Position numbers and translations under genes: made by a program. The notes under the pieces are model-generated. The model was not told the origin of the DNA, did no database searches, and was given only the letters and a program-made list of their open reading frames with translations. This document shows, piece after piece, positions 43,725-52,341 of a DNA stretch of 64,000 bases. Source of the DNA: Roseovarius sp. Pro17 (GTDB lineage: Bacteria; Pseudomonadota; Alphaproteobacteria; Rhodobacterales; Rhodobacteraceae); contig NZ_CP141179.1 in NCBI RefSeq assembly GCF_035599575.1, positions 3,162,001-3,226,000 of the forward strand, written 5' to 3'. The number at the start of each line of letters is the position of its first letter. Within the stretch, counting starts at the first letter, position 1.

Positions 43725-44449
43725 TACGCCCCGCTGCCCTGATCGCAATCGCGCTGTTGGTACTGGGCGGACCAGCAGCCGCGCAGGATCTATCGCTGTC
43801 GCTAGGCGATGGTGGTTCTCTGTCGGCACGCACCTTGCAACTGCTGGCACTGATCACGGTTCTAAGTCTCGCACCCGGCCTTGCGATCATGATCACCTGC
43901 TTTCCCTTCATGGTCACGGTTCTCGGCATCCTGAGGCAAGGTATCGGCCTTCAGCAATCGCCGCCCAACATGCTGATCGTCAGCCTCGCGCTCTTCTTGA
44001 CGTATTTTGTCATGGAACCCGTCTTCATGACTGCGTGGGAGCAGGGATTGGACCCGCTGCTCAAGGAAACGATCCCGATCGAGACCGCAATTACCCGCAC
44101 GCTCGAGCCATTTCGCAGCTTCATGGCAGGTCGTCTAGACGGTGATACCTTCTCCGCCATGGCCGCGCTGCGCCCCGATGCCAGCGGTATCGCGCCGGGC
44201 CCCGATGCACCGCTGTCGGTGTTGATCCCCAGCTTTTTGCTGTCCGAGATTGCGCGCGCGTTTCAGATTGGTTTTCTGGTTTTTTTGCCATTTCTCATCA
44301 TCGACCTCGTGGTCGCTGCTATATTGATGTCGATGGGTATGATGATGGTGCCTCCGGCAATCGTGTCGCTCCCCTTCAAGTTGGCATTCTTCGTCATCGC
44401 CGATGGATGGTCGTTGATCGCCAGCAGTCTGGTCAGGGGATACTTCTAG
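43721..44449 (+). CDS. fliP: Flagellar type III export gate protein FliP
   Basis: 242 residues. A cleavable signal peptide (ALIAIALLVLGGPAAAQ) is present, as is normal for FliP. Four membrane segments follow: TLQLLALITVLSLAPGLAIMITCFPFM, PPNMLIVSLALFLTYFVM, and near the end FLVFLPFLIIDLVVAAILMSMGMMMVPP and SLPFKLAFFVIADGW. These include FliP signatures (QSPPNMLIVSLALFLT; LPFLIIDLVVAAILMSMGM). FliP forms the core of the export gate with FliQ and FliR. It is the last gene of the fliF operon and converges with glpR. Confidence 0.97.
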   Translation: MIRPAALIAIALLVLGGPAAAQDLSLSLGDGGSLSARTLQLLALITVLSLAPGLAIMITCFPFMVTVLGILRQGIGLQQSPPNMLIVSLALFLTYFVMEPVFMTAWEQGLDPLLKETIPIETAITRTLEPFRSFMAGRLDGDTFSAMAALRPDASGIAPGPDAPLSVLIPSFLLSEIARAFQIGFLVFLPFLIIDLVVAAILMSMGMMMVPPAIVSLPFKLAFFVIADGWSLIASSLVRGYF

Positions 44450-44485
44450 GCCATCCCCCTTCACCGGCTTGACGCCATGGGGATA

Positions 44486-45268
44486 CTAAGACCCGTTCGA
44501 TACGGTGCCGCCGGTGATGACGGCCGTCTGCCACGCGTCACAGCGCGCCTTTAGTTCATGATCGAGCGCCCTATCGGAAAAGAACATGTCGATCTGGGCC
44601 AGTGACGCGATGCGAGCGGGCGCTGTACGTTTGAACTTGCTATGATCAGCAACCAGCATGCGCCGCCGCGAGCGCTTGAGGATCGCCTGGCTGACCCCGA
44701 CCTCCCCGACGTCAAAATCGAGTATGTCGCCATCCAGATCAATCGCCGAGCAGCCAATCACGCCAATGTCGAATTTAAACTGGCGAATCGACGTTTTGGT
44801 GATGTCACCAATCAGCCCGCCGTCGGACTGGCGCAGCAATCCTCCCGTCACGATGACTTCGCAGTCGCGATTCTGGGCGAGGATATTGGCCACGTTCATG
44901 TTGTTGGTGACAACCAACAGGTTTCGGTGATGCATCAACTCGGCCGCGACGGCCTCGGTGCTGGTGCCAATGTTTAGGAAAATGGCGCTGGCGTCGGGAA
45001 TTTGGGCGGCGCATGCGCGGGCGATGGCACTTTTGCCCTCAGCGTTGATGCGGCGACGTTCCTCGTAGCCAATGTTGATCGTGCCGGATGGCAGGACCGC
45101 ACCGCCATGCACGCGCTCCAGCCTGCCCGCTTTGGCCAAATCAGACAGGTCGCGGCGAATAGTCTGCAATGTAACGCCAAAATGGCTGGCCAGATGTTCG
45201 ACTGTGACCTTGCCATCGCGCCGCGTCATATCGAGGATTTCAGGGTAGCGGATGGTCTGGGACATCAT
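44486..45268 (-). CDS. glpR: DeoR-family repressor of glycerol 3-phosphate genes
   Basis: 260 residues. The N-terminal winged helix (VTVEHLASHFGVTLQTIRRDL) with RVHGGAV is the DeoR hallmark. The C-terminal sugar-phosphate sensor domain has FLNIGTSTEAVAAEL, LLVVTNNMNVANIL, VIVTGGLLR and VADHSKFKRTAP. The assignment to GlpR rests on position, divergent from glpD and near glpK, and on the generally GlpR-like sequence. It should bind sites in the 258-bp gap to glpD and release them on binding glycerol 3-phosphate. It is convergent with fliP over 36 bp. Confidence 0.88.
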   Translation of the reverse strand: MMSQTIRYPEILDMTRRDGKVTVEHLASHFGVTLQTIRRDLSDLAKAGRLERVHGGAVLPSGTINIGYEERRRINAEGKSAIARACAAQIPDASAIFLNIGTSTEAVAAELMHHRNLLVVTNNMNVANILAQNRDCEVIVTGGLLRQSDGGLIGDITKTSIRQFKFDIGVIGCSAIDLDGDILDFDVGEVGVSQAILKRSRRRMLVADHSKFKRTAPARIASLAQIDMFFSDRALDHELKARCDAWQTAVITGGTVSNGS

Positions 45269-45526
45269 GAATTCCGGTCTGAGAGCAACTATGCGCGGTA
45301 ATGTGCGTTGGTATCAGATTCCAGTCTTCGCTAGGCAATTTTTTTTGCGTCCGTTGTGGCTGCAAGCCTGGCTGACCCACATCTTGCGGGTTTTACACCT
45401 TTATTTCAAATCTTTATGATACTTTCGCCCACACCATAAAGTCGCGCAAAACCGAAAGTAAAACCTGTTCTTTTCGTCATCGCTTGTTAAGTTGCCGGCA
45501 GCTACCAAGAAATTGCGAGGGATTGC
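45269..45526. promoter_or_regulatory. glpR-glpD control region with TTTCG half-sites
   Basis: 258 bp between divergent genes. ACTTTCG at 45421-45427 and CGAAAGT at 45453-45459 form a perfect 7-bp inverted repeat, and another TTTTCG lies at 45471-45476. Repeated TTTCG half-sites are typical of DeoR-family operators. The cluster ends 51 bp ahead of the glpD start. The rest is A+T-rich with a run of T around 45340. Assignment as GlpR operators is an inference. Confidence 0.4.
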
Positions 45527-47137
45527 ATGTCACATGCGGACGATATCTGCGACCTGCTGGTCATCGGCGGTGGCATCAATGGCTGCGGCGTTGCGCGCGA
45601 TGCAGCGGGCCGGGGTCTGAAGGTGACGCTGGCCGAGAAGTCCGATCTGGCGTCGGCCACGTCCTCGTCCTCGACCAAACTCTTTCACGGTGGGCTGCGG
45701 TATCTGGAATACTTCGAATTTCGCCTCGTCCGCGAAAGCCTGATCGAGCGAGAAACGCTGCTGCGCGCCATGCCGCATATCTCGTGGCCCATGCGCTTTG
45801 TGCTGCCATATCACAAGGACATGCGCTTCGAGAGCGATACGCCAACCTCGAAGCTGCTGAATTTCTTCATGCCCTGGATGCGGGGGCGGCGACCAGCATG
45901 GCTGATCCGGTTGGGTCTTTTTCTCTATGACAATCTGGGTGGTCGCAGGATTTTACCCGGTACCACGACCGTCGATCTGACCTCAGCCGCTGAGGGTCGC
46001 CCACTTCAGGACCGCTTTGCCAAGGCATATGAGTATTCCGACTGCTGGGTCGAGGATTCGCGCCTCGTCGTGCTGAACGCTCGCGACGCCGAAGCGCGCG
46101 GCGCGCGCATTTTGACCCGGACGCAAGTCATGTCGGCAGTTGAGAAAGACGGCATTTGGCATGTCACGCTCAAGGATGTCGCGTCTGGCCAAACTCGAAC
46201 TCATCGCACCGGCATGATCGTGAACGCCGGTGGCCCATGGGTGGGCGAGGTGATCCGCAACACAATTCATTCGCACAGCAACGACAGTGTGCGACTGGTA
46301 CGCGGCAGTCACATCGTAACCAAGAGACTGTTTGAGCACGACAAATGTTATTTCTTTCAAGGCACCGACGGGCGTATCATGTTCGCCATCCCATACGAGA
46401 CCGACTTCACCCTGATCGGCACGACCGATCAAGAACATTCGGACCCCGATACACCACCAGTCTGCACACCCGAAGAGCAAGTCTATATGGTCGATTTCGT
46501 GAACGCCTACCTTAAAAAGCCGATTTCGGCGAAAGACATCGTCTGGACCTATTCAGGCGTGCGTCCACTCTATGACGACGGCTCGTCCTCGGCGACGGCG
46601 GCGACTCGGGACTATACGCTGAAGGTGGATAAATCTGCGGGCGCGGCTGTCATCAACATCTTCGGCGGCAAGATCACCACCTATCGACGTCTGGCCGAAG
46701 GCGTAATGGATCTGATCGGCAATGAAATCGAGGGTATGTCCGGCGATTGGACTGCTGGCGTGCCCTTGCCCGGTGGCGATTTCGCTGTTGGCGACGTCGC
46801 GTCCAGGATTGACGATCTGCAAAGACGCTATCCGTTTTTGAGCGCTGTGTGGGCTCGCCGCCTTTTCCGCGCCTACGGCACCGACGCACAGAATATACTT
46901 GGAAAGGCAGACAACGCATCCGATTTGGGCCAGGATTTTGGTGCGACGCTAACCGCCGCCGAGGTTGATTGGCTAATGGACCGCGAATATGCGGCAAGCG
47001 CCGAGGACGTGCTGTGGCGGCGTTCGAAGCTAGGGCTGCGCATTACAGTGGAACAGGTCGAAGCCTTGGATCACTACATGAGTGCGCGTCTAGCCAAAAG
47101 AGTTGCGTCGACCACGCTCGCAAAGTCACCAGTGTGA
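45527..47137 (+). CDS. glpD: Aerobic glycerol-3-phosphate dehydrogenase
   Basis: 536 residues; GAGGG lies 7 nt before the ATG. The FAD loop DLLVIGGGINGCGVARDAAGRGL is followed by EKSDLASATSSSSTKLFHGGLRYLE, a strong GlpD signature, with VNAGGPWVGEV, IMFAIPYETDFTLIGTTD and YSGVRPLYDDG in the DAO fold, then a helical C-terminal domain (DFGATLTAAEVDWLMDREYA; DVLWRRSKLGLRI). The membrane-associated enzyme oxidises glycerol 3-phosphate to dihydroxyacetone phosphate and passes electrons to quinone. It is paired with glpK 553 bp downstream. Confidence 0.96.
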   Translation: MSHADDICDLLVIGGGINGCGVARDAAGRGLKVTLAEKSDLASATSSSSTKLFHGGLRYLEYFEFRLVRESLIERETLLRAMPHISWPMRFVLPYHKDMRFESDTPTSKLLNFFMPWMRGRRPAWLIRLGLFLYDNLGGRRILPGTTTVDLTSAAEGRPLQDRFAKAYEYSDCWVEDSRLVVLNARDAEARGARILTRTQVMSAVEKDGIWHVTLKDVASGQTRTHRTGMIVNAGGPWVGEVIRNTIHSHSNDSVRLVRGSHIVTKRLFEHDKCYFFQGTDGRIMFAIPYETDFTLIGTTDQEHSDPDTPPVCTPEEQVYMVDFVNAYLKKPISAKDIVWTYSGVRPLYDDGSSSATAATRDYTLKVDKSAGAAVINIFGGKITTYRRLAEGVMDLIGNEIEGMSGDWTAGVPLPGGDFAVGDVASRIDDLQRRYPFLSAVWARRLFRAYGTDAQNILGKADNASDLGQDFGATLTAAEVDWLMDREYAASAEDVLWRRSKLGLRITVEQVEALDHYMSARLAKRVASTTLAKSPV

Positions 47138-47690
47138 TGTAATTACCCCCAAGCTGGAGGGCGTTTCGCTGGTGCTGCCCTGCCGACGTCGCCGACCCGG
47201 CGCGCCTATCAGGAATGCAAAGCTGGCCCTGCAAAATTTGGCCTGAGCGATTCCACGCGACGCACTTACAATCTTAGCGGCCACGGGGAACTCCACCATC
47301 CCCCGACCACGTGCGTTGATTGTTTTTGGGCACTAGTTTACCTGGCTGCTCCAAGTTTGCGCAGCTGTGTTGGCCAGACACGTGCGACGCCGTGTCAGTC
47401 GCAATATCTTTGCAAGCAGACCGAGATGAGCGGGGGGGTGGAAATATATTGACGGTTGACTAAGGGAACGCGCCTGCATCAGGAGCGACACCGGCGATCA
47501 CCCGCACGGCGAGTTAGTTGCCCCCTACGGTTGCAAGAGTCGGCTCTGCCCAGGAGCGAACTCGACAGCAAGGATGAAAAACCGAAGAGTATCGGCTACG
47601 ATGAGCTAATGAGATCCTTGAGACAACAATCGACACCGGGCGCGCCACTTGCACGTCCCAAACCCCACGCAATCGCATATTCGAGACAGC
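47138..47690. other. glpD-glpK intergenic region
   Basis: 553 bp, long for a glp pair. I find no conserved gene, IS match, strong terminator or repeat; ORFs here have no Shine-Dalgarno and no recognisable sequence. A run of eight G at about 47434-47441 and an A+T-rich stretch after it are the only local features. It may hold a separate glpK promoter or be the scar of a lost gene such as a glycerol facilitator gene. Confidence 0.4.
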
Positions 47691-49190
47691 ATGACCTACA
47701 TTCTCGCGATCGACCAAGGCACCACATCCAGCCGCGCCATACTCTTTGACGAAAAGCTGCACGCTTGCGCAGTCGCCCACCAGGAATTTCCCCAACATTA
47801 CCCACAATCGGGCTGGGTCGAGCATAACGTATCCGATCTGTGGTCGACCGTCGTCGACACCTGCAGAAACGTCATCGACCGCGCGGGGATCACGCCCACC
47901 GACATTGCCGCGATTGGTATCACCAATCAACGCGAAACGACATTGGTCTGGAACCGTAGGACCGGTCATCCCATTCACAATGCCATTGTCTGGCAGGATA
48001 GGCGCACCGCCGCGATCTGCGCCTCACTGCGAGATGACGGCCTTGAGCCGATGTTCACCGAGCGCACTGGCCTGTTACTGGACCCCTATTTTTCCGGAAC
48101 CAAGCTGAAGTGGTTACTCGACAACGTCGACGGCGCGCGGGCCGCGGCCCGCGCAGGCGATCTGATGTTCGGCACCGTTGACAGCTTTCTAGTCTGGAAG
48201 ATGACCGGCGGAAAATCTCACCTCACCGACGCAACCAATGCTGCGCGTACGTTGCTCTACGACATTCACAAGGGGCGATGGAGCCGCACGATCTGCGATC
48301 TGCTAGACATTCCCATGGACTTGCTACCTGAGGTGCGTGACTGCTCGTCCGATTTCGGCACCACGCGCGATGACCTCTTTGGCCGGCCCATTCCGATTTG
48401 CGGTGTCGCGGGCGATCAGCAGGCTGCGACCATCGGGCAAGCCTGTTTTTCGGCCGGTATGCTGAAATCGACCTACGGTACAGGCTGTTTCGCACTGCTC
48501 AATACCGGCGACACGCCAGTTCGCTCGCACAACCGTTTGCTCACGACAATCGCCTATCAGCTGAACGGAAAGCCGACATATGCCCTCGAAGGGTCGATCT
48601 TTGTTGCGGGCGCCGTCGTGCAATGGCTGCGCGACGGGCTAAAGATAATCCGCTCGGCGCATGAGGCCCAACCGATGGCCGAGGCCGCCGATCCTGAACA
48701 AAACGTGATCCTGGTTCCAGCCTTCACTGGTCTTGGAGCGCCTTATTGGAACGCGGAATGTCGCGGCGCGATATTCGGTTTGTCGCGAAATTCCGGCCCA
48801 AACGAACTGGCGCGTGCCGCGCTCGAATCCGTTGGCTATCAGACGCGCGATCTGCTTGAGGCAATGCGGTTGGATTGGAACAGCGAAACTGACGGCGGCG
48901 CGGGCTGCGCTACGCTACGGGTGGATGGCGGGATGAGCGTATCCAATTGGACTATGCAATTCCTGTCTGACATCATCGACGCACCCGTCGACCGGCCCGC
49001 CACGATGGAAACCACAGCGATGGGCGTAGCCTGGCTGGCCGGTGAACGCGCGGGTCTTTACCCCGATCAGAAACGCTTTGCCCAGATGTGGGCCTTGGAC
49101 CGCAAGTTCATCCCCTTGATGTCGAACGAAACGCGCCATGCCAAATACCAGACATGGCAGCGTGCAGTCGATGCGGCCCAATCATTCTGA
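47691..49190 (+). CDS. glpK: Glycerol kinase
   Basis: 499 residues from the ATG at 47691; the frame is open to 47649, but conserved sequence begins [20 protein letters not shown], the phosphate-binding start of FGGY kinases. [87 protein letters not shown] and [14 protein letters not shown] are in order, and [20 protein letters not shown] closes the ATP site. It phosphorylates glycerol to glycerol 3-phosphate, the substrate of GlpD. Length is normal. No glpF is adjacent. Confidence 0.97.
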   Translation: MTYILAIDQGTTSSRAILFDEKLHACAVAHQEFPQHYPQSGWVEHNVSDLWSTVVDTCRNVIDRAGITPTDIAAIGITNQRETTLVWNRRTGHPIHNAIVWQDRRTAAICASLRDDGLEPMFTERTGLLLDPYFSGTKLKWLLDNVDGARAAARAGDLMFGTVDSFLVWKMTGGKSHLTDATNAARTLLYDIHKGRWSRTICDLLDIPMDLLPEVRDCSSDFGTTRDDLFGRPIPICGVAGDQQAATIGQACFSAGMLKSTYGTGCFALLNTGDTPVRSHNRLLTTIAYQLNGKPTYALEGSIFVAGAVVQWLRDGLKIIRSAHEAQPMAEAADPEQNVILVPAFTGLGAPYWNAECRGAIFGLSRNSGPNELARAALESVGYQTRDLLEAMRLDWNSETDGGAGCATLRVDGGMSVSNWTMQFLSDIIDAPVDRPATMETTAMGVAWLAGERAGLYPDQKRFAQMWALDRKFIPLMSNETRHAKYQTWQRAVDAAQSF

Positions 49191-49524
49191 CCTGATTTGA
49201 CCCTGATCGCGGGTTAAGACAGAAGCACCGCCACATCCAATACGACAGATCAAGTCAACATCGGGCCTCGATCCCGAGACCTGTCGCCAATATAAAGCGG
49301 CACAGATCGCCACTGCGAAAAGAACTTCGCTGCTAAGCTCATCGAGCCATAGGTCATGCTTGGCCCCTCATGCACAGCTAGGATATCTGGCAAATCTCGC
49401 TTTAGTCTTTTCGGGGGACTGGAAGCGGGGTTCAACGAGAGCAGAGTAAATCCCATAGGCCCGTTTGTCGTTTCATGGGCACCCCTTTCACGTTTCGTAG
49501 ATTCAGAAAACGTAGCTCGAAGCC

Positions 49525-49640
49525 CTACGCTTTGCGGACATCCTTTAGCAGCTGGTTCTGTTGGCTGAGTTCAGCGAGCACCTTGTTAAGACGTCTGCCC
49601 TCGCCCTCAGCCGACTTCATCTGGCTGACAATGAATCCAT
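49525..49640 (-). pseudogene. IS3-family OrfA remnant
   Basis: The minus strand reads QMKSAEGEGRRLNKVLAE, then LSQQNQLLKDVRKA and a stop. This matches the leucine-zipper end of IS3/IS407-type OrfA proteins (SEARRLKxLExENxxLKKLLAExxLxxxxLKDV). The upstream helix-turn-helix is decayed to short in-frame pieces (DGFIVSQ). No OrfB follows. It is a scar of a past insertion. Confidence 0.6.
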
Positions 49641-50146
49641 CTATCACCCGACAGGTGCTACCTAGCGCGGATGCCACCATACTTTGCCCGACTAACAAAA
49701 CGACGCCGTGCTAATGCCATGGTCGCGGCGCAACTTCGAGACCAGCAGGCCGCTTGCTGCCTGCAGCCTAACACAGGGACGAAATGTCATGGGGGTCGCC
49801 GGCTCTCATTATCTTCATCAGAATTCCCTCACTCACCTTGCTGAGAAAACTCCACGCCACATTCTTCAAATTTCGGGGCAGTTGCCCTTCGTTGAACCGG
49901 AAACCACCGGGACGGACGGCGAACTTCTGTGTGTGTGCTTAACAGATATAACACCGATGGACGACCTTCCGCCGCAATGATGAACACTGGACGACAATTC
50001 CGCACCGCTCCGCGCCGCCAATGTCGAGAGCTCAAAAACGTAGCGAGGTGCCCCGTCATAAAATTGCTCAGATGACTGTCTGTATCATTGGACGCAGCAT
50101 ATAGATCCGCGACCAGTTGCAGCGACGTATCGGACCATGGCCTCGC

Positions 50147-50200
50147 TGGCCGCGATCCGATCGCTGCTTCCACTGGCCGCGATCCGATCGCTGCTTCCAC
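50147..50200. repeat. 27-bp perfect tandem duplication after flgI
   Basis: Copies 50147-50173 and 50174-50200 are identical, and TGGCC of a third copy follows at 50201. Each contains the palindrome CGATCCGATCG-like core. The duplication starts 18 bp beyond the flgI stop codon on the minus strand. Two copies with no spacer suggest a recent replication slip. Confidence 0.9.
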
Positions 50201-50218
50201 TGGCCACGAAGTTCAGCT

Positions 50219-51334
50219 TCAACGTACGACGAATTCCGCGTGAAGCGCACCTGCCGCCTTAATGCTCTTCAGAATGTCGATCATGTCCCGCGGGGCTACG
50301 CCCAGCGCATTCAATCCCGCCACCACCTCAGACAATGTCGTGCCCGGCGGAACCTCTGCCAGACCGATTCCCGGTTCTTCTTCGATCTGAGCGTTGGTGC
50401 GCGGAACGACAACTGTTTCGCCTTCCGCGAAGGGATTTGGCTGCACGGCGATCGGCGCCTCCTCGACGCGCAATGTCAAATTGCCCTGCGATACGGCGAT
50501 ACGGCTAATGCGCACGTCCTGTCCCATGACGATCGTGCCCGAGCGTTGATCGACGACGACGCGCGCTTTTCTTTCAGGTTCGACCAGCAGGTTCTCGATA
50601 CGGGCCAGCGCATGCGCTGGCGATCGCATGCCTGTACGACCAATGTCGAGACGCACAGTTCCGCTATCGAGCATAATCGCGACCGCGCGACCAAAGTTGC
50701 CGTTGATCACGCTCTCAATACGCCCGGCAGTGGTGAAGTCCGGCTCGCGCAGAGCCAGCCGCAGCTGGTCGAGAGAGCTGAGCTCAAATGCAATCTCGCG
50801 CTCCACACGTGCGCCGGCCGGGATGGTGCCGGAGGTTGGAACACCTTGGACGACTGTGGCGGCGTCACCCCTGGCCGCTGCGCCGCCCGCAATGATCGTT
50901 CCCTGCGCGACGGCGTAGATTTGTCCGTCTGCCGCATTAAGCGGCGTCATCACAAGAGTGCCGCCCAAGAGGCTGTCGGCGTCGCCGATGGCCGATACAG
51001 TCACGTCGATCTGTCCGCCGGCGCGCGCGAAGGGCGGCAAGCTGCCGGTCACCAGAACCGCCGCCACGTTCTTTGGGCGAAACTGCTCGCCGGCCACATT
51101 GACTCCCAACCGCTCAAGTATATTCGACATGATCTCTTCGGTAAATGGAGCGTTGCGTAGACCGTCGCCAGTGCCGTTCAATCCGACGACAAGGCCGTAA
51201 CCAACCAAGTCGTTGCCGCGCACACCGTCGAATTCGACCAAGTCCTTGATACGGATCTGGCTGGCCGAGACCGGTGGCGCAACGATGCAGACAGAAATGC
51301 ATGCAACGACGAGAAAGCGGATTATCTGTATCAA
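50219..51334 (-). CDS. flgI: Flagellar P-ring protein FlgI
   Basis: 371 residues, normal length. Signal peptide IRFLVVACISVCIVAPPVSA, then RIKDLVEFDGVRGNDLVGYGLVVGLNGTGD, the defining start of FlgI. It continues NVAAVLVTGSLPPFARAGGQIDVTVSAIGDA, SLLGGTLVMTPL and ends TLSEVVAGLNALGVAPRDMIDILKSIKAAGALHAE, again diagnostic. It forms the bushing in the peptidoglycan layer around the flagellar rod. It is the last gene of the flgE-flgK-flgL-flgI run and its start overlaps the flgL stop by four bases. Confidence 0.97.
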   Translation of the reverse strand: MIQIIRFLVVACISVCIVAPPVSASQIRIKDLVEFDGVRGNDLVGYGLVVGLNGTGDGLRNAPFTEEIMSNILERLGVNVAGEQFRPKNVAAVLVTGSLPPFARAGGQIDVTVSAIGDADSLLGGTLVMTPLNAADGQIYAVAQGTIIAGGAAARGDAATVVQGVPTSGTIPAGARVEREIAFELSSLDQLRLALREPDFTTAGRIESVINGNFGRAVAIMLDSGTVRLDIGRTGMRSPAHALARIENLLVEPERKARVVVDQRSGTIVMGQDVRISRIAVSQGNLTLRVEEAPIAVQPNPFAEGETVVVPRTNAQIEEEPGIGLAEVPPGTTLSEVVAGLNALGVAPRDMIDILKSIKAAGALHAEFVVR

Positions 51335-52338
51335 AGGAAATTCACCAGATTGAGGCGCGACGTGCGCGCGGTAAGGGTGTAGATCATCTCAAGCTGAAAC
51401 TGCACATCTTTCAGCGCGCTCGCCGTTTCGAACCTGTCGACCGACAGCAGCTCGCCACGCGCCATTTGCAATGAGGTACGTTCGGCCGCATTCTGCGATT
51501 GGGATTGTCCAATGCGATCGTCGGCATAACCCAGATCTGCGCGCAGATTCGTCACTTCATCTATCTGCGCACGCATTGCCCCCCCCGCCTGCCGCAAAAG
51601 CGAGCTCCGTTCCGCTCCATTCAGCGTTAGCGCATCGTCACCCGCAAGCGCGGCCATAACGACGTCTTTCATGGTGGCGCGCAGCACTGGATCGTCGGCG
51701 CGTATCGAAAGTCGGACGGATTCGCCCGCGCCAAGGCGAACAGGCGACAAATCATCCGTACCGCCGTTGTAAATAAGTGTCTCGAACCCGCCACTTGGAT
51801 CATCGAAAAATGCGTCCATAGCGCTAGTCACCGATGCCGCGTCGGTCGCACCCGATACAACCGCGCGCGCAGCATCCATCAAAGCACTGCCACCGACCAA
51901 CGGCGCGTTATTCAGAGAGGTTCCCGCAAAAATGGGCCGCCCAGCAACCTCGCTGTTCAGCGCCGAGACCATTGCGTCCAGCGAGTCGCGCGCGACGGAC
52001 GATGCAGCGTCCAGTGCAGGCCCACCATTCACGTCGCTCACAAACAACGCTAATTCGGACACATCCGTAAGACGAGATTGAACTTGCTCGAGCGCGGTCT
52101 GCATCGTCGCAGCTTGAAACGATGCTTCGGCGCCGGCGGACTTGCGCGCGTCATTGAGGGCAATCTGGTTTTCGATATCAGAAAGTTGGCCGAAACTTCC
52201 GTTCAGATGTCGTGCGACATCGGATACCTGGCCAGAAGACAGCTCCTGCGTCAAGCGGCTTAGATCGGATTGAACGCTCGCGCTTTGGCGGCGCGATGTC
52301 AAAGATTGGGCCAAATCGCCTAGTGCATGAAAGTTCAT
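51331..52338 (-). CDS. flgL: Flagellar hook-filament junction protein FlgL
   Basis: 335 residues, no signal peptide. The N-terminal helix (LAQSLTSRRQSASVQSDLSRLTQELSSG) and the C-terminal helix (FETASALKDVQFQLEMIYTLTARTSRLNLVNFL) are the coiled flagellin-like ends that pack in the filament axis. The middle includes GRPIFAGTSLNNAPL, which matches the FlgL/flagellin core (xGxxLFaGt). It is exported by the flagellar type III system. It lies 3 bp after flgK. Confidence 0.9.
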   Translation of the reverse strand: MNFHALGDLAQSLTSRRQSASVQSDLSRLTQELSSGQVSDVARHLNGSFGQLSDIENQIALNDARKSAGAEASFQAATMQTALEQVQSRLTDVSELALFVSDVNGGPALDAASSVARDSLDAMVSALNSEVAGRPIFAGTSLNNAPLVGGSALMDAARAVVSGATDAASVTSAMDAFFDDPSGGFETLIYNGGTDDLSPVRLGAGESVRLSIRADDPVLRATMKDVVMAALAGDDALTLNGAERSSLLRQAGGAMRAQIDEVTNLRADLGYADDRIGQSQSQNAAERTSLQMARGELLSVDRFETASALKDVQFQLEMIYTLTARTSRLNLVNFL

Positions 52339-52341
52339 GGG

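Larger units (their letters stand above)
49191..50218. other. Noncoding stretch between glpK and flgI, with IS scar and duplication
   Basis: About 1.03 kb with no credible gene. It contains a trace of an IS3-family orfA (49525-49640, minus strand) and a 27-bp tandem duplication (50147-50200). ORFs at 49250-49456, 49708-49980 and 49829-50200 lack start signals and recognisable sequence. Base composition is mixed and less coding-like than either side, so this reads as a decayed insertion zone at the glp/flagellar border. Confidence 0.6.

Noticed and set aside
44450..44485. Bidirectional terminator between fliP and glpR
   Set aside because: ATCCCC/GGGGAT form only a 6-bp stem with a long loop and no T-run.
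47456..47749. 97-codon ORF in the glpD-glpK gap
   Set aside because: It runs into glpK in another frame and lacks a Shine-Dalgarno and any protein-like pattern.
49829..50200. 123-codon minus-strand ORF containing a repeated EAAIGSRP-like peptide
   Set aside because: The peptide repeat is only the translation of the 27-bp tandem duplication; there is no start signal or recognisable sequence.
50147..50200. Possible CRISPR array
   Set aside because: Only two copies with no spacers, and no cas genes nearby. The 22-bp pair at 8817-8860 is rejected for the same reason.
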